DNA of 33,758 bases, taken from positions 1-33,758 of the forward strand of contig NW_004087614.1 of assembly GCF_000220395.1 (NCBI RefSeq), written 5' to 3'. A program made the position numbers and the translations under genes. The notes below the pieces were generated by a model. It saw only the letters and a program-made list of their open reading frames with translations. It was not told the DNA's origin and ran no database searches. Of the stretch, positions 23,237 to 33,758 are shown one piece after another (positions within the stretch are counted from its first letter, which is position 1; each line of letters opens with the position of its first letter). This DNA is from Ichthyophthirius multifiliis. Taxonomy: Eukaryota > Ciliophora > Oligohymenophorea > Hymenostomatida.

Positions 23237-23447
23237 TTATTAAATTTTATGTTTATTTTAAATAATAGAAATAAATACAATAATATTTTAAATTTTTAAT
23301 TATTTTATTTATTTATTTTTTTACAATCAAATTTTTTTTAATATTTTAATATGTTTAATTTAAAAACATTTTATTAACTTAGTTAAATTTTTTATTAAAC
23401 TTCTTATTTTTATTATTATTTGGTTCATATAATTATAAAAATAAATA
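23237..23447. other. Divergent intergenic spacer
   Basis: 211 bases separate the start codons of the MGC leucine-rich gene (minus) and the SHIPPO gene (plus), so both promoters must be compact or overlapping. No motif stands out. Confidence 0.6.
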
Positions 23448-25412
23448 ATGGTTTATGCTTATTCAATAGCTCATTCTTAAAGACGTATTTTTGATATTTT
23501 GCTTTTTAAAAATATATATAATTTTAATTATTTATTAAAAAATGAAATCTAGAAAAAGCAAATACAAACTGCAATCCTGGACCTGGCGCATATGAACTTT
23601 CTTAACGTGTTAAAAATTAATCTCCTAATTGGAAAAGAGGATAATCTTAAAGAGGAAAATGGGAAAAAAATTAGAACCCTGGTCCTGGTATTATTAAATA
23701 TTCTTATTTTTGTTAATTAAAAATTAATATTATAGGATGGTATGATGTCTAACATTCATTTGATTCAAAAGTATAATTATTAAAAATAAGAAAAAAAAAA
23801 ATAGTATATATAATAATAAAATGAAAAGAAAAATAAATGTCCAGCTTATGTATTTGGAACGAAAAATCAATAAACATAATAAAATTAAGTTCCAGGTTAA
23901 AAAAATAAAAGTAAAATATTAATATTATTTTGAAATAAGGTCCCGGAGCATACGAATCAAATTATAATTTTCATAAAAATCCATCATATTCATTAAGACC
24001 TAAATTTTCTGATTAAACTTAAGATAAAAATTCGCCAGGGCCAGGACCAGGATATTATGAAACAAATATATCAACTATTTTGAATAAATCATCACCAAAG
24101 TATATTATAACATAAAATTATTTTATAATAAATTTATTAGAATTGGAACTTCTTAAAGAGATTAATATTATATGAAAAATATTGGTCCAGGTCCTGGATA
24201 ATATGTTTAAATTGCATATAAAGCAACTTTACCAAGTTATGGTTTTGGAACAGAAGAAAGATAAAATAACTTTAAACCATAAAAAAATGCCAATATTGGT
24301 CCAGGAGTATATAAATATTAAAAATATAAATAAAGACATTTAAAAATTATAAAAAAAAAGACGTATTAATTAAAGTCTACTATAAGGACAGATATTGGTA
24401 ATTCTATTTCTCCTCGAATAAATAGTTTATTTTTCATTTAATTCATAATTTTAATTTTAATGTTTTTTAATTAAAAGATGATCAAACAAAAAAATAAAAT
24501 ACTATGGTAGGACCAGATACATATAATCCATCTAAAATAAAATATTGATTAAGTCACCAGCATTTAAGTTAATTAATAAATATTCTTTTCTATTTTAAAA
24601 AAAAAAAAAAACTAATAATATTTATAAATATATAAAAGGATTGGAAAGTCAAAAAGAAATGATTTTAGCCCAAAAAATAATAATCCAGTAAAAAATATAA
24701 TGTAAAAAATAAAATAAAGATTTTTATAAAAAAGGGTCCAGGAAATTATAATCCTTTTTTAAATCAAATAAAGGCTTAATCACCATAATGTAAGATAGGA
24801 TGTGCAAAAAGATAAGATTTAAACTATAAAATGTTTTCTCCAGGACCAGGATCCTATAATGAAGCAAAAGCTTACGAAAATTTATAGAAAGGAGCATAAG
24901 TAAAACTAAAAAAAAATAATTGATATTATAATTTTAAGTACACAATGGTGCCAAGAAGACCGGATTATAATTATTCTAAAGAAAAAAGATAAACACCTGG
25001 ACCTGATAAATATTAAATAAACTTATCTTTAACAAAAAGTAGAGTATCTACTTATAAAATAGGAAAAGGAAATAGACCAAATACTTCTTAAACATATAAA
25101 TATAATCCTGTAAGTTAGCTTTTTAAAATATTTATTATATTATTACTTTTTTAAGGGCCCTGGAAGATATGAAACCCCTTCGAAAATTGGAAATTAAACG
25201 TAAGGTTTTACTTTTGGTAAAGAAGAAAGAATTAAATCACAAATGCATTAAGATTTGCCTGGTAATCTATTATTATTACTATTTTAAATTTATAATATTT
25301 AAATTTTGCCTTTAAAATATAAAAAGGGCCTGGAAACTATGAATTAAAGCCTTTTACAGATGATATTCCTTCTTATGCTATAAATAGAGATTAACTAAAG
25401 ATAAAATTATGA
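23448..25412 (+). CDS. SHIPPO/ODF3-type PGP-repeat protein
   Basis: Member of the sperm-tail PG-rich repeat (STPGR) family, to which ODF3/CIMAP proteins belong; in other eukaryotes these associate with axonemal or cytoskeletal microtubules. Start ATG 23448 (MVYAYSIAHSQRQ), stop TGA 25410-25412. Twelve introns: 23485-23552, 23688-23735, 23771-23828, 23896-23939, 24100-24140, 24307-24360, 24425-24477, 24568-24638, 24688-24734, 24900-24938, 25110-25155 and 25262-25326. About twelve repeats are readable: NPGPGAYE, NPGPGWYD, VPGPGAYE, SPGPGPGYYE, IGPGPGQYV, IGPGTYQ, VGPDTYNP, NPGPGNYNP, SPGPGSYNE, TPGPDKYQ, PGPGRYET and LPGPGNYEL. Between them lie the usual F/Y-G-x-(G/E) or KIGK segments (YGFGTEER, FTFGKEER, YKIGKGNR). 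One extra base is needed at the A4 run 24534-24537 to keep frame into IKSPAFKIGKSKR. A ciliary location is inferred from the family. Confidence 0.93.
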
Positions 25413-25588
25413 AAAAAATTATAAAAAATATATAAAATGTCTTATAAATATTTATAAAAACATATTTACTATTATACTATAATTTAATTTTTATAACATA
25501 TAAATTTTATATTTCCATTAATTATATTTTTTAAAAAGTATTATTTTTTATAATTAAATTTATTTTTTTTGAAATATTTTAAATAAAT

Positions 25589-27066
25589 ATGGAGAATTTT
25601 GAAACATAAACATATTAACAAAGACTAATAGATGAATTGTAAAAAAAAATGAAAAGCACACCAAAAGAAGTGACAAAAAAAATCTAATAACCATACATAA
25701 AAAAAACTAAAAACGAAGAAGTAAAATAAGAACAAAAACCATAAAAGAAAGTTAATTATCTATAAGAGGCAAATTAAATGATATAAAAATTATATGAAGC
25801 AGAATAAAAAATAAAATAAAATGAACAATAAAGAATTTTGGAAGAGCAAAAATAAAAATTAAAGTAATTACAAAAAGATAAAGAGAATTTATAAAGAACA
25901 ACTGAAAAAATGAAAGCAAAAATGATTGATGAAAATCACAAACTAAAAGAAGTTATATAAGATGGAAAATACTTTAAAAAATAATTTGATGACTAAAAGT
26001 AAGAAATTAATAGAGAAATATAATAATTTAATTAAGTAGAGAACCAAATCTTAAATTAAAATAAAAATACTTAATATGATATAGATTAAGTTAAATCTTC
26101 TGAAAAATAACTTGATGAAAAGTTACATAATTTAAAATTAAAAAATAAAGAAAAAGAAAATGAAATAAAAATAATAAATCAAAGTATTTAATTCGATTTA
26201 ACTTATAATTAGAAATTATAATAAAAATTAAATGAATTAAATTAAGAAAATTAGAATTTATATGTAGAATAAAAAAAATAATAACATAGCCGAGAAGAAT
26301 TAATAAAATAAATAGAAAAGAAGAATAATTAAAATAATTAAAAATATCTATCATTATACGAATAGTTTTTAGCTTAAAAAACTATTAAAGATAACCTTAA
26401 CAGTTAAATAGAATTAATAAAAAGTTAATAAATTTAAACTAAAGAAAATATTATTAATTTATAAGCAGAAAATAAAGTCATTGAAAACTAAATTTAAGAG
26501 GAGAATAAAAACTTAAAATCTAGTTTATAGAAAAAAGAGAGAATCATTTATTAATTAAATGCTAATGTTGAATAGGCTAGAAAAAATAAAAGAGTTGAAA
26601 TTATTGAAAAAGTTATTGAAAGACCTATAGTTATTGAGAAGCCTGTTATTTAAGAAAAACCTATTTTAATTAAAGAAGAGATCAAAATTACAGAACCTCT
26701 ATTATTAGAAATTGCTAAAACTAAAGCTTAAATTAATAATTTTAATTATATTTAAAATGATTTAGATACAAGAATTTAAGAATATAAAAATTTGTATGGA
26801 TAAATTTTAAATGATTAATAACTTAGATAAAATTCATTAAATGCTAATTTTTAAAAAGAATGGATTGATTTTAATAATAAAATCAAAGAAAATCAAAAAT
26901 AAATAGATATCCTTAAAATTAAAATTAACTAAGTATTCATTGAAATTTAAAATTTGACTGAAAGAAATTCTACTAAAAATTAATAGTTATAATAATACTT
27001 AAATGCTATTTAAAGAAAAATTAAAACCTTGAAGAATTTTTTAGTTTTAAAAAATAATTATTTTGA
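25589..27066 (+). CDS. Long coiled-coil protein
   Basis: Start ATG 25589 (MENFETQTYQQRLIDELQKK). About 490 residues, intronless as read. Almost the whole protein is Lys/Glu/Gln/Asn-rich heptad sequence (for example QKIKQNEQQRILEEQKQK and YFKKQFDDQKQEINREIQQF), so a long parallel coiled coil is expected. A hinge-like section at about residue 345-365 repeats charged-hydrophobic units (EIIEKVIERPIVIEKPVIQE). No globular domain is seen. The 3' end is uncertain: past KIKTLKNFLVLKN the original frame stays open into obvious non-coding sequence, whereas one extra A in the run 27049-27054 would end it at TGA 27064-27066. A cytoskeletal or basal-body component is plausible only by analogy with similar proteins. 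Confidence 0.78.
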
Positions 27067-27538
27067 ATTATATAATATTTTTAAATTGTATTATTATATT
27101 TATTTTATTTACAATTTTTTTAAATTTATTTATATAATATTTTAATTTTATTATTGTATTTATTTTAGTAAAAATCAATTTTATTTATTTTCTGATATAA
27201 ATAATTTTTTTTGGTTTTTGTTAAATTAATCATTAAATATCATTTAATATTTAAAAAAAGTTTAAATTATTTAAAATATTATCATTTGCTTATTAAAAAT
27301 TTAAATTAATTTTAGCAAATATTATAAAAAAAAAAGATTTTTTTTTTTTAATAAAATTTAATTTAATTTACAATAAAATTTATTTATAATAATTTCGTGA
27401 AAAAGCAATATTTTATAAATTAAATTACTAATAATATATATATACTTATCAAAAGTATAATTAATTATTTTTGTTATTTTTTTTGAAAAAAACACAAAAT
27501 AATAAAATATTTTTAAAAAAAAATATCAAAATAAGAAA
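27067..27538. other. Intergenic AT-rich spacer
   Basis: Between the coiled-coil gene and the carboxylase gene. AT-rich with no recognised gene; the carboxylase promoter should lie here. Confidence 0.6.
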
Positions 27539-30205
27539 ATGCTTAAAAAATTGCTTATAGCTAATAGGGGTGAAATATCATGCAGAATAATTCGTACTGC
27601 TAAAAAGTATGAAAAAAAAATAACATAATTAGTTTCAATATATTTTTTACAAGGATGGGTATTAAAACAGTAGCAGTATATTCTGATATAGATAGAGAAT
27701 CGAAATTTGTTTAAATGGCGGATTAATCTTATAGGGTAGGACCTGCACCATCATGTAAAAATTATAATTGTTATAATATAATAACAATTTTATTTTATTT
27801 TATTTTTAACTTATATATTCTAAATAAAGTGTAAAGTTATCTAAATTCAAATAAAATAATTGAAATTGCGAATGATTCTAATTGTTAGGCTATACATCCT
27901 GGATTTGGATTTTTGTCTGAAAATGCAGAATTTGCTGATTAATGCTAAAAAAGCGGTTTAGTAATTAATATTAAACATATAATTTTATTAATAAATTTAT
28001 TAATTATAAAAATATAGATATTTGTTGGGCCTCCTTCATCAGCAATTAGAAAAATGGGTTCAAAAAGTGAATCTAAGAATATAATGCAAAATGCTAATGT
28101 TTTTTTATTACGAATAAATTATATTTATAATTAATATATTATAGGTCCCTGTTGTTCCTGGATATCATGGAAATAATTAAGATAAAGATTTGTAACAAAA
28201 AAAAAAAAGAAAGAAATCATTTAATATATTTTTGTTTATATTAATAGTCTTTTTGAATAGTCGAGGTAAATAGGTTATCCAGTTTTAATAAAAGCAGTTT
28301 TAGGAGGAGGTGGAAAAGGAATGAGAATAGTTACTAAGGAAAGTGAATTTTTTGAAAGTTTAGAAAGTGCTAAAAGAGAATCCCTTAAATCTTTTAAAGA
28401 TGAAAATGTACTCATAGAAAAATATATTCAAAAACCAAGGCACATTGAAATGCAAGTAACAAAAAAGCAACCTAAAATAAAGCAATATAAACAAAGGTTT
28501 TTGGTGATCATCATGGAAACTATGTTCATTTATTTGAAAGAGATTGTTCTATATAAAGAAGACATCAAAAAGTAATTGAGGAAGCTCCTTCAAATATTAC
28601 AAATGATTTAAGAAATAGCATAGGTATTTTATAAAATAAAATAAATAGTAATAATATTATTAAAAAGGTTAAAGTGCTATTGATGCTGCAAAAGCAGTTG
28701 GATATTATAATGCAGGTACTGTAGAATTCATATTTGATTTAAATTCATAATAATACTATTTTATGGAAATGAATACTAGATTATAGGTTGAACATCCTAT
28801 TTCTGAAATGATAACAGGATAAGATTTAGTTGAATGGTAATTACTTGTTGCTTCAGGATAAAAATTACCAAAAAATCAAGATTAACTTTCAATTAACGGT
28901 CATTCAATCGAAGCTAGAATTTATGCTGAAAATCCTTATAATAATTTTTTACCTGGAAACGGTAAATTATCTTTCTTTAAAGAACCATTAGAAGAGTAAG
29001 GAAAAATTAGACTTGAAACTGGAGTTAGATAAAATGATGAAATTTCCATTTTTTATGATCCTATGATTGCTAAATTGGTTGTTTGGGGAAAAGATAGATA
29101 AGAAGCTATAGGAACTTTAAAAAGAGCTTTAGGTATTTAATTTAGTTTTAGTTTTTTAGTTTTTTTTTTTTTTTTTCAAAGGTGAATATAGAGTTATTGG
29201 ACTACCTACTAATTTAAGATTTTTGAGGGCTTGTAGTTTAAATTCAGAATTTATTGAAGGTAACTATGATACTGGATTTATTTAAAGACATATTGAGAAC
29301 CTACTATAAAAAGTAATTTAATATTATTAATGATATTTTAAACTAAATTATTTACTACTTCTTTTTATTCCATTTTTAATATTAAAAAGCAAGATAAAAT
29401 TGAACCTTAATATTTAATGTGTTGTGTTGTTTCTAAAATCGCAAATGATTTGGATAAAATATCTTTACCTTAAAGTCTTATAAATTTAAGAATAAATCAT
29501 AATCATTAATAGACCTTCATTCTAAATGCTTAAGCTACTTTTATTGAAAAAGAATTAAAAGTATTTTTCAAATAAAAAAATATTACTCATATTAATTTAA
29601 TAATATTATCAAAAAAATATATAGTATGAAGTAATTGTTTAATATTAAAATTAAGGGTTAATGAATATAAGTGTAAAAGACTTATAAAATCAATTTTTAC
29701 CTGAAAAATAATTTAATAATATTTCATATACTGTTTCTGGATCTTAAATTACTATTTTATCTTCAGAGTTAACTTTAACTACAAATGTAATATATATATA
29801 TATATATTTTTAATTATTATAAATAAAATAAAGTTCTATATTAAGGAAGAATAATGTTATATTTTTAATGAATTTGGGGATACTTTATAATTCACTTTTG
29901 AAAGCAATTTAATTCAGGATAGAGCTGGTTAATAATAAGATAATCAGCATTCTAAAATAATCAAAGCACCTATGCCTTGTACTTTAGTAAAAGTAGCTGT
30001 TGAATAAGGATAGGCTGTCAAAGCTGGACAAATTTTAGTTATATTAGAAGCTATGAAAATGGAAGTAATTTTTTAGATTTATAAATTTTAAATTTTTAAC
30101 TAAAAGCACACTATTAAAGCAAAAGAAGACGGAATTGTTAAATTAGTAAAATATTAAAACGGTCAATTTGTACATGCAGGTAAAACTATAGTAGAATTAG
30201 AATGA
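27539..30205 (+). CDS. MCCC1: Methylcrotonyl-CoA carboxylase alpha (biotin) subunit
   Basis: Biotin-carrying subunit of 3-methylcrotonyl-CoA carboxylase, the ATP- and biotin-dependent step of leucine breakdown, normally in mitochondria. Start ATG 27539, stop TGA 30203-30205. Twelve introns (27607-27653, 27755-27829, 27961-28017, 28099-28144, 28192-28247, 28456-28496, 28624-28667, 29133-29181, 29313-29389, 29561-29624, 29787-29845, 30065-30106) leave exactly 670 codons (669 aa). The biotin carboxylase domain has [32 protein letters not shown], the ATP-grasp loop [38 protein letters not shown] and [11 protein letters not shown]. The C-terminal biotinyl domain carries EAMKMEH, with the biotin Lys flanked by two Met. 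GYHGNNQD and the overall order favour methylcrotonyl-CoA over propionyl-CoA carboxylase. No transit peptide precedes ANRGE, so mitochondrial targeting is not visible. The beta subunit is not in the window. Confidence 0.96.
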
Positions 30206-30483
30206 AATCTAATTAATATTAAATAGTTTATTTAATTTAATATTTTCTATTTTTTTAAAGTTTAATAAATTACTTATTTTTAATTTTTATTAAAATTATT
30301 TTATTATTAAATTTATGTTTATATTTAGAACATAATTATTATATTTTTTATTAAAATAAAATAATTTTTTATTTTTTATTTTTTTGAAAATAAATAGATA
30401 AATATAAATAATTATTTTAATCAAAAACATATAAATTCATATTTATTTATTTTTAAATATAAAAGAAATCTAATATTAATATA

Positions 30484-31991
30484 ATGGAACAATAATATCA
30501 AAAAGATTTATAATAAGTTATATTAAATATAAGTAAAATGTTAATATTTTCATTATTTATATATGATTAAAAAGATATAAGCATCAATAACTAATCATCA
30601 AGTTATTCAAGAAAATTTATTAAAATATACAGTCTATACTATATAAGGTTAAGATACGGTATTAGATAGAATATTATATTTTTTTTAATATTAATTTTAT
30701 AAATTTTATAAAGAAAGGATTATTTGATGTTAAAAGAAGATTTTCTTAATTTGCATAACTAAGAAAACTTTTAGTATAAAATTGGCCGTGTTGCTTTGTA
30801 CCTCCCATCCCTTCAAAAAAAGTATTAGGAAATTTAGAAGAATAATTTATATTAGAAAGAAGAACTTAATTAGAATAGTTCATTTAAAAAATTTTAAAAT
30901 TAGAATATTTATGGTATTCTAATGAATTTTAAGCTTTTTTAAGGTTAATTATTAATTAAATTATAATTAATTTAAAACAAAATAACTTAAATTTTATAAA
31001 AAGGACACCTTAATAATAATTAGAAAAGGCTTTAAGCAATTTTAAATAGTTAGAAATCCATATAATAATAGAAAAATATTAAAAAGAATTTTCATAATTA
31101 TAAGGAAAAGAAATAGAAGAAAAAATAGAAGCTGAAGTTGATCATTTTTATTAATTTGTTAAAAAAATAAATGTAGATCTAGAATAATATTCATAAATAT
31201 TAAAAAACTGTGTCGAATGGGGCTAAATGAATGATGAAAATTCAATAACTTTATTATCATTTATGCTTCCTGATTATGAGAAAAATATTTTGTCGGAATA
31301 TATTAATCAAAATAATTAAAATGCTTTTATTTTCGATATTAAGAACGATGAAATTTTTAATTAAAATATACAAAAAATTGTAAAATATTTTTTTTATATT
31401 TTTTAATTAATATGAAAAAAATTAATAAAAGAAAGATATAATTTAAGTTAATAGTTTTAAGGAATTTCTAGACTAAATAAATTAATATATATTAGAAAAT
31501 GAAGCTATGAATGAAGCTTTAACCTAAAGATAAGACTATAAAGACTAAAAAGAAAAACTGTTTTTAAAATAAAAAAAACTATAAACTTAGTAATTAACAG
31601 GAAAAAAAAGCATACTTTCAATTAAATCAAAAGAAGAAAACCTACAAAATATATAAAATGATTTAGCAAAAAACGAAGATTAAATCAAAAGTGTTTCCTT
31701 TCTTTATGATGTTACTACTGCCTTACTTTATTATATTGAAATTAAAAAATTTAAAGTAACTTCTATAATTGTTATTTAAATATATTTTTATGTATAAATA
31801 AATTTAGGAAGAAAAAATCCAATAATATTATTAAATTTTACGATAAACTATGATTAATGAATTAAACTTGAATAAAGCAGTTAATTTTAAAATATTTTTA
31901 TTTTTATTTTATTAAAATTTTAAAATTTAATTAAAAGCGCTTATAATTATGGGAATATTTATAAGAAAAAATTAATACATATAATTAATGA
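30484..31991 (+). CDS. PX-domain sorting nexin
   Basis: Endosomal sorting protein of the SNX-BAR type, expected to bind phosphoinositides through its PX domain. Start ATG 30484, stop TGA 31989-31991. Introns 30533-30581, 30648-30717, 31380-31431, 31756-31807 and 31880-31937 leave exactly 409 codons (408 aa). The PX domain (about residues 30-120) reads YTVYTIQGLFDVKRRFSQF, then LRKLLVQNWPCCFVPPIPSK and VLGNLEEQFILERRTQLEQF, which holds the RR-x-SxF, proline-rich PPIP and RRxxLxxF landmarks of sorting nexins. The rest is helical with coiled-coil stretches (for example QKEKLFLKQKKLQTQQL), ending in NKARLQLWEYLQEKINTYNQ, as in BAR domains. Which sorting nexin it corresponds to (SNX1/2, SNX4, SNX7/30 and so on) cannot be decided by eye. 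Confidence 0.92.
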
Positions 31992-32060
31992 AAAATCAAG
32001 AAATTATGAATTTTTTATAAATATTTATATATTTTTATAAAAATAAGTAATATATTTTAT

Positions 32061-33116
32061 TCAAAAATATTTAATGTAAATAATACATTTTTTTTGATAA
32101 TTTTTTTTTTACTTAATTAGTTAAATCATATTATTTATGTTTATTTAAACTTCAATGTTTTAACATATTGTTTGATTATTTATTTTCATTAGTAATTAAA
32201 ATTAAATCTTTTTACAGATTATGATTTAATAATTGGAAAGAATTCTTAGTAGTTCAACAATATTTATTATTTCATCCGTATTTTTCTATATATTATATAA
32301 TATCTTTACAACCATAATTAATAATTCAAGGAGATTAAATTATAAGAATTTAATTATTAATATGTAAATTACTTATTTTGAATAGATTATTTTTTTATTT
32401 ATTAACGTGACATTATTTATAGTATATTTTAAGTCTAAAAACGATTATTATTACATCAATGTTTTTTATATAAATATTTCTTTTTTGTAATAATAAAATA
32501 AAAACGATGATTGCTAAACCAATATTTTTAAATTGTTTACTGTGTATTTACAATACACGTTTTTGTATTAATTATTTAATAATTAAAATAATTTGTTATC
32601 TTTAGGACATAACTCTATTTACAATTGATTTTAATTTAAAAAAAAATACTTTTTTTTTTACTAAAAAACATCTTTCTTTATAGCAAAAAAATTCTAGATA
32701 ATTTAATAATTACATCTTTAAATTTATAACATAAAAATATTAGTTTAGCATTTATAAATAAGTATATTCAAAATTTTTTATTATTATTAATATCTTAAAT
32801 CTTCTTTTTAATTCATAAATAATAACACTTTAGCAAAAAAATCTACAAAAGTATATATAATAAATCCATTGTTTTAGGCCATTTACGTCGATAAATTAAT
32901 AAACTCTTCAGTTATTATTAATTATTCATATTAACAATAGTTTAAGAATACTAATACTAACTACAAAGGTTTAAAAATAAGTTTATATGTTTTTTAATAT
33001 GTTTAAAAATGACAAAAATAATTAATTCCGAAAACTTTATAAAGATTACATTACAATAAAAAGATTTTTATAACATAAAAAAAATCATAAAATTTTATTA
33101 AAAAAAATTGTGCCAT
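32061..33116 (-). CDS. Unassigned 351-residue open frame (ciliate code)
   Basis: From ATG 33116 (MAQFFLIKFYDFFYVIKIF) to TGA 32063-32061 the minus strand is open for 352 codons under the ciliate code. About eleven TGA trinucleotides occur across this stretch on the same strand and none is in this frame, which argues for coding. The translation is hydrophobic at the N-terminus, with KVFGINYFCHFQ, then mixed segments such as LCPKDNKLFQLLNNQYKNVY and MVVKILYNIQKNTDEIINIV. No motif or family is recognised, no intron is needed, and amino-acid use is close to what AT-rich non-coding DNA would give. Both a real fast-evolving gene and chance remain possible. Confidence 0.4.
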
Positions 33117-33141
33117 TACAATTAAAATCCGCGGTAATGGC
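33112..33141. other. Perfect 8-bp hairpin in an AT-rich setting
   Basis: GCCATTAC (33112-33119) and GTAATGGC (33134-33141) are perfect reverse complements separated by a 14-base loop containing CCGCG. The arm includes the start codon of the minus-strand frame 32061-33116. No matching tRNA or snoRNA structure was found around it. Confidence 0.7.
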
Positions 33142-33203
33142 TTTAATATAAATTAAATAAAAATAACTACATAAATATTGAAAATAACAAGAGAAAACAA
33201 AAC

Positions 33204-33530
33204 ATGAAAAATTTAATAAAAAGTATAACTAGTAAATCTTCTACGGGATAAAAATTATATTTAAATAATATGTCAACAAACGAAAATAAATATAGTTCTA
33301 TAAAAGATTAATCTGTAATCAAAACCATTATGCTATAGTAGTAATCCTAATTAAAAAAATAAATAAATCAAAATATATATTTTTATCATATAGCACATTT
33401 TAAGGCATTTAATAAACAAAAAATAAATAGTATACCAAATGATATATATGAATGTAATACTTAATTTATTAAAAAAATTTTAGTGATTTTATTGCAAATT
33501 AGTAAAAAAATTATTAGTATTATAATATGA
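33204..33530 (+). CDS. Small hypothetical protein
   Basis: ATG 33204 (MKNLIKSITSKSSTGQKLYL) to TGA 33528-33530, 108 residues in ciliate code. The first 80 residues have mixed, natural-looking composition (NNMSTNENKYSSIKDQSVIK, then a Gln-rich LQQQSQLKKQINQ). The C-terminus is a short hydrophobic stretch (ILVILLQI). A possible GT-AG intron in the middle would break the frame, so the unspliced reading is preferred. No family recognised. Confidence 0.4.
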
Positions 33531-33758
33531 AGATTTATAAAAAATAAAAAAAAATATAAAGAAAAATAATATAAAAAAAAATATTTACTGTTTATTTTTT
33601 AAATTATAAAAATTAAAATAATAAAAATACAAATAAACTATAAGATTAGCTAGGAGTTTTTTTGCAATTTTCAATAATAATAAAAATTATATTTTATGTA
33701 AAAAAAGTATTATAACTATTAAATATATATATATTTATAAAAAAATATATATATATTC

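Noticed and set aside
26091-26354. Minus-strand hydrophobic frame
   Set aside because: Antisense of the long coiled-coil gene 25589-27066.
33105-33145. Fragment of small-subunit rRNA suggested by CCGCGGTAA
   Set aside because: Only about nine bases match the 530 loop and the flanks do not; too little to call an rRNA or organelle insertion.
1-33758. Mobile element, viral relic, CRISPR array or telomere
   Set aside because: No transposase, integrase, polymerase or capsid motifs, no long terminal or inverted repeats, no spaced direct repeats and no C4A2/G4T2 telomere repeats were seen.

Overview
The window reads as macronuclear-type DNA from a ciliate. Roughly four fifths of the bases are A or T. 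Every recognisable protein makes sense only if TAA and TAG are read as glutamine and TGA is the sole stop. Coding exons are split by many short GT-AG introns, mostly 39-77 nt with a few longer ones. This code and composition fit oligohymenophoreans such as Ichthyophthirius or Tetrahymena; the species is an inference. The standard code cuts the genes into pieces, so all genes here were built by hand with the ciliate code, splice sites and family motifs.

Layout. Left: a partial TAF6 (minus strand, running off the left edge), then the ribosome-assembly factor TSR1 (plus) and an MFSD1-like transporter (plus). Middle, all minus strand, 8.4-23.2 kb: an ankyrin protein, an adjacent unknown K/Q-rich gene, a large coiled-coil plus WD-repeat protein, a small secreted cysteine-rich protein, a weak hypothetical gene, an acidic hydrophilic protein, a kinesin-1-type motor and a leucine-rich protein with an MGC N-terminus. 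Right, plus strand: a SHIPPO/ODF3-type PGP-repeat protein, a long coiled-coil protein, the biotin-carrying alpha subunit of methylcrotonyl-CoA carboxylase and a PX-domain sorting nexin. The right end holds two unassigned reading frames, one minus (351 aa) and one plus (108 aa).

The genes do not form one pathway. They cover transcription initiation, ribosome assembly, leucine catabolism, membrane traffic, transport and several cytoskeletal or ciliary-type parts, as expected for ordinary ciliate gene order. I saw no transposase, integrase, viral element, rRNA, convincing tRNA, CRISPR array or telomere.

TSR1, MCCC1 and the sorting nexin splice into perfectly in-frame coding sequences (809, 670 and 409 codons including stop). 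Several neighbours instead contain one-base frame changes, nearly all at A/T homopolymers. These most likely reflect run-length errors in the sequence, but they decide how the affected genes are read. The best leads are the PGP-repeat gene whose introns repeatedly fall inside the repeat motif, the two-repeat cysteine-rich secreted protein, the unassigned WD protein, and the unassigned 351-aa frame whose start codon lies in a perfect hairpin.
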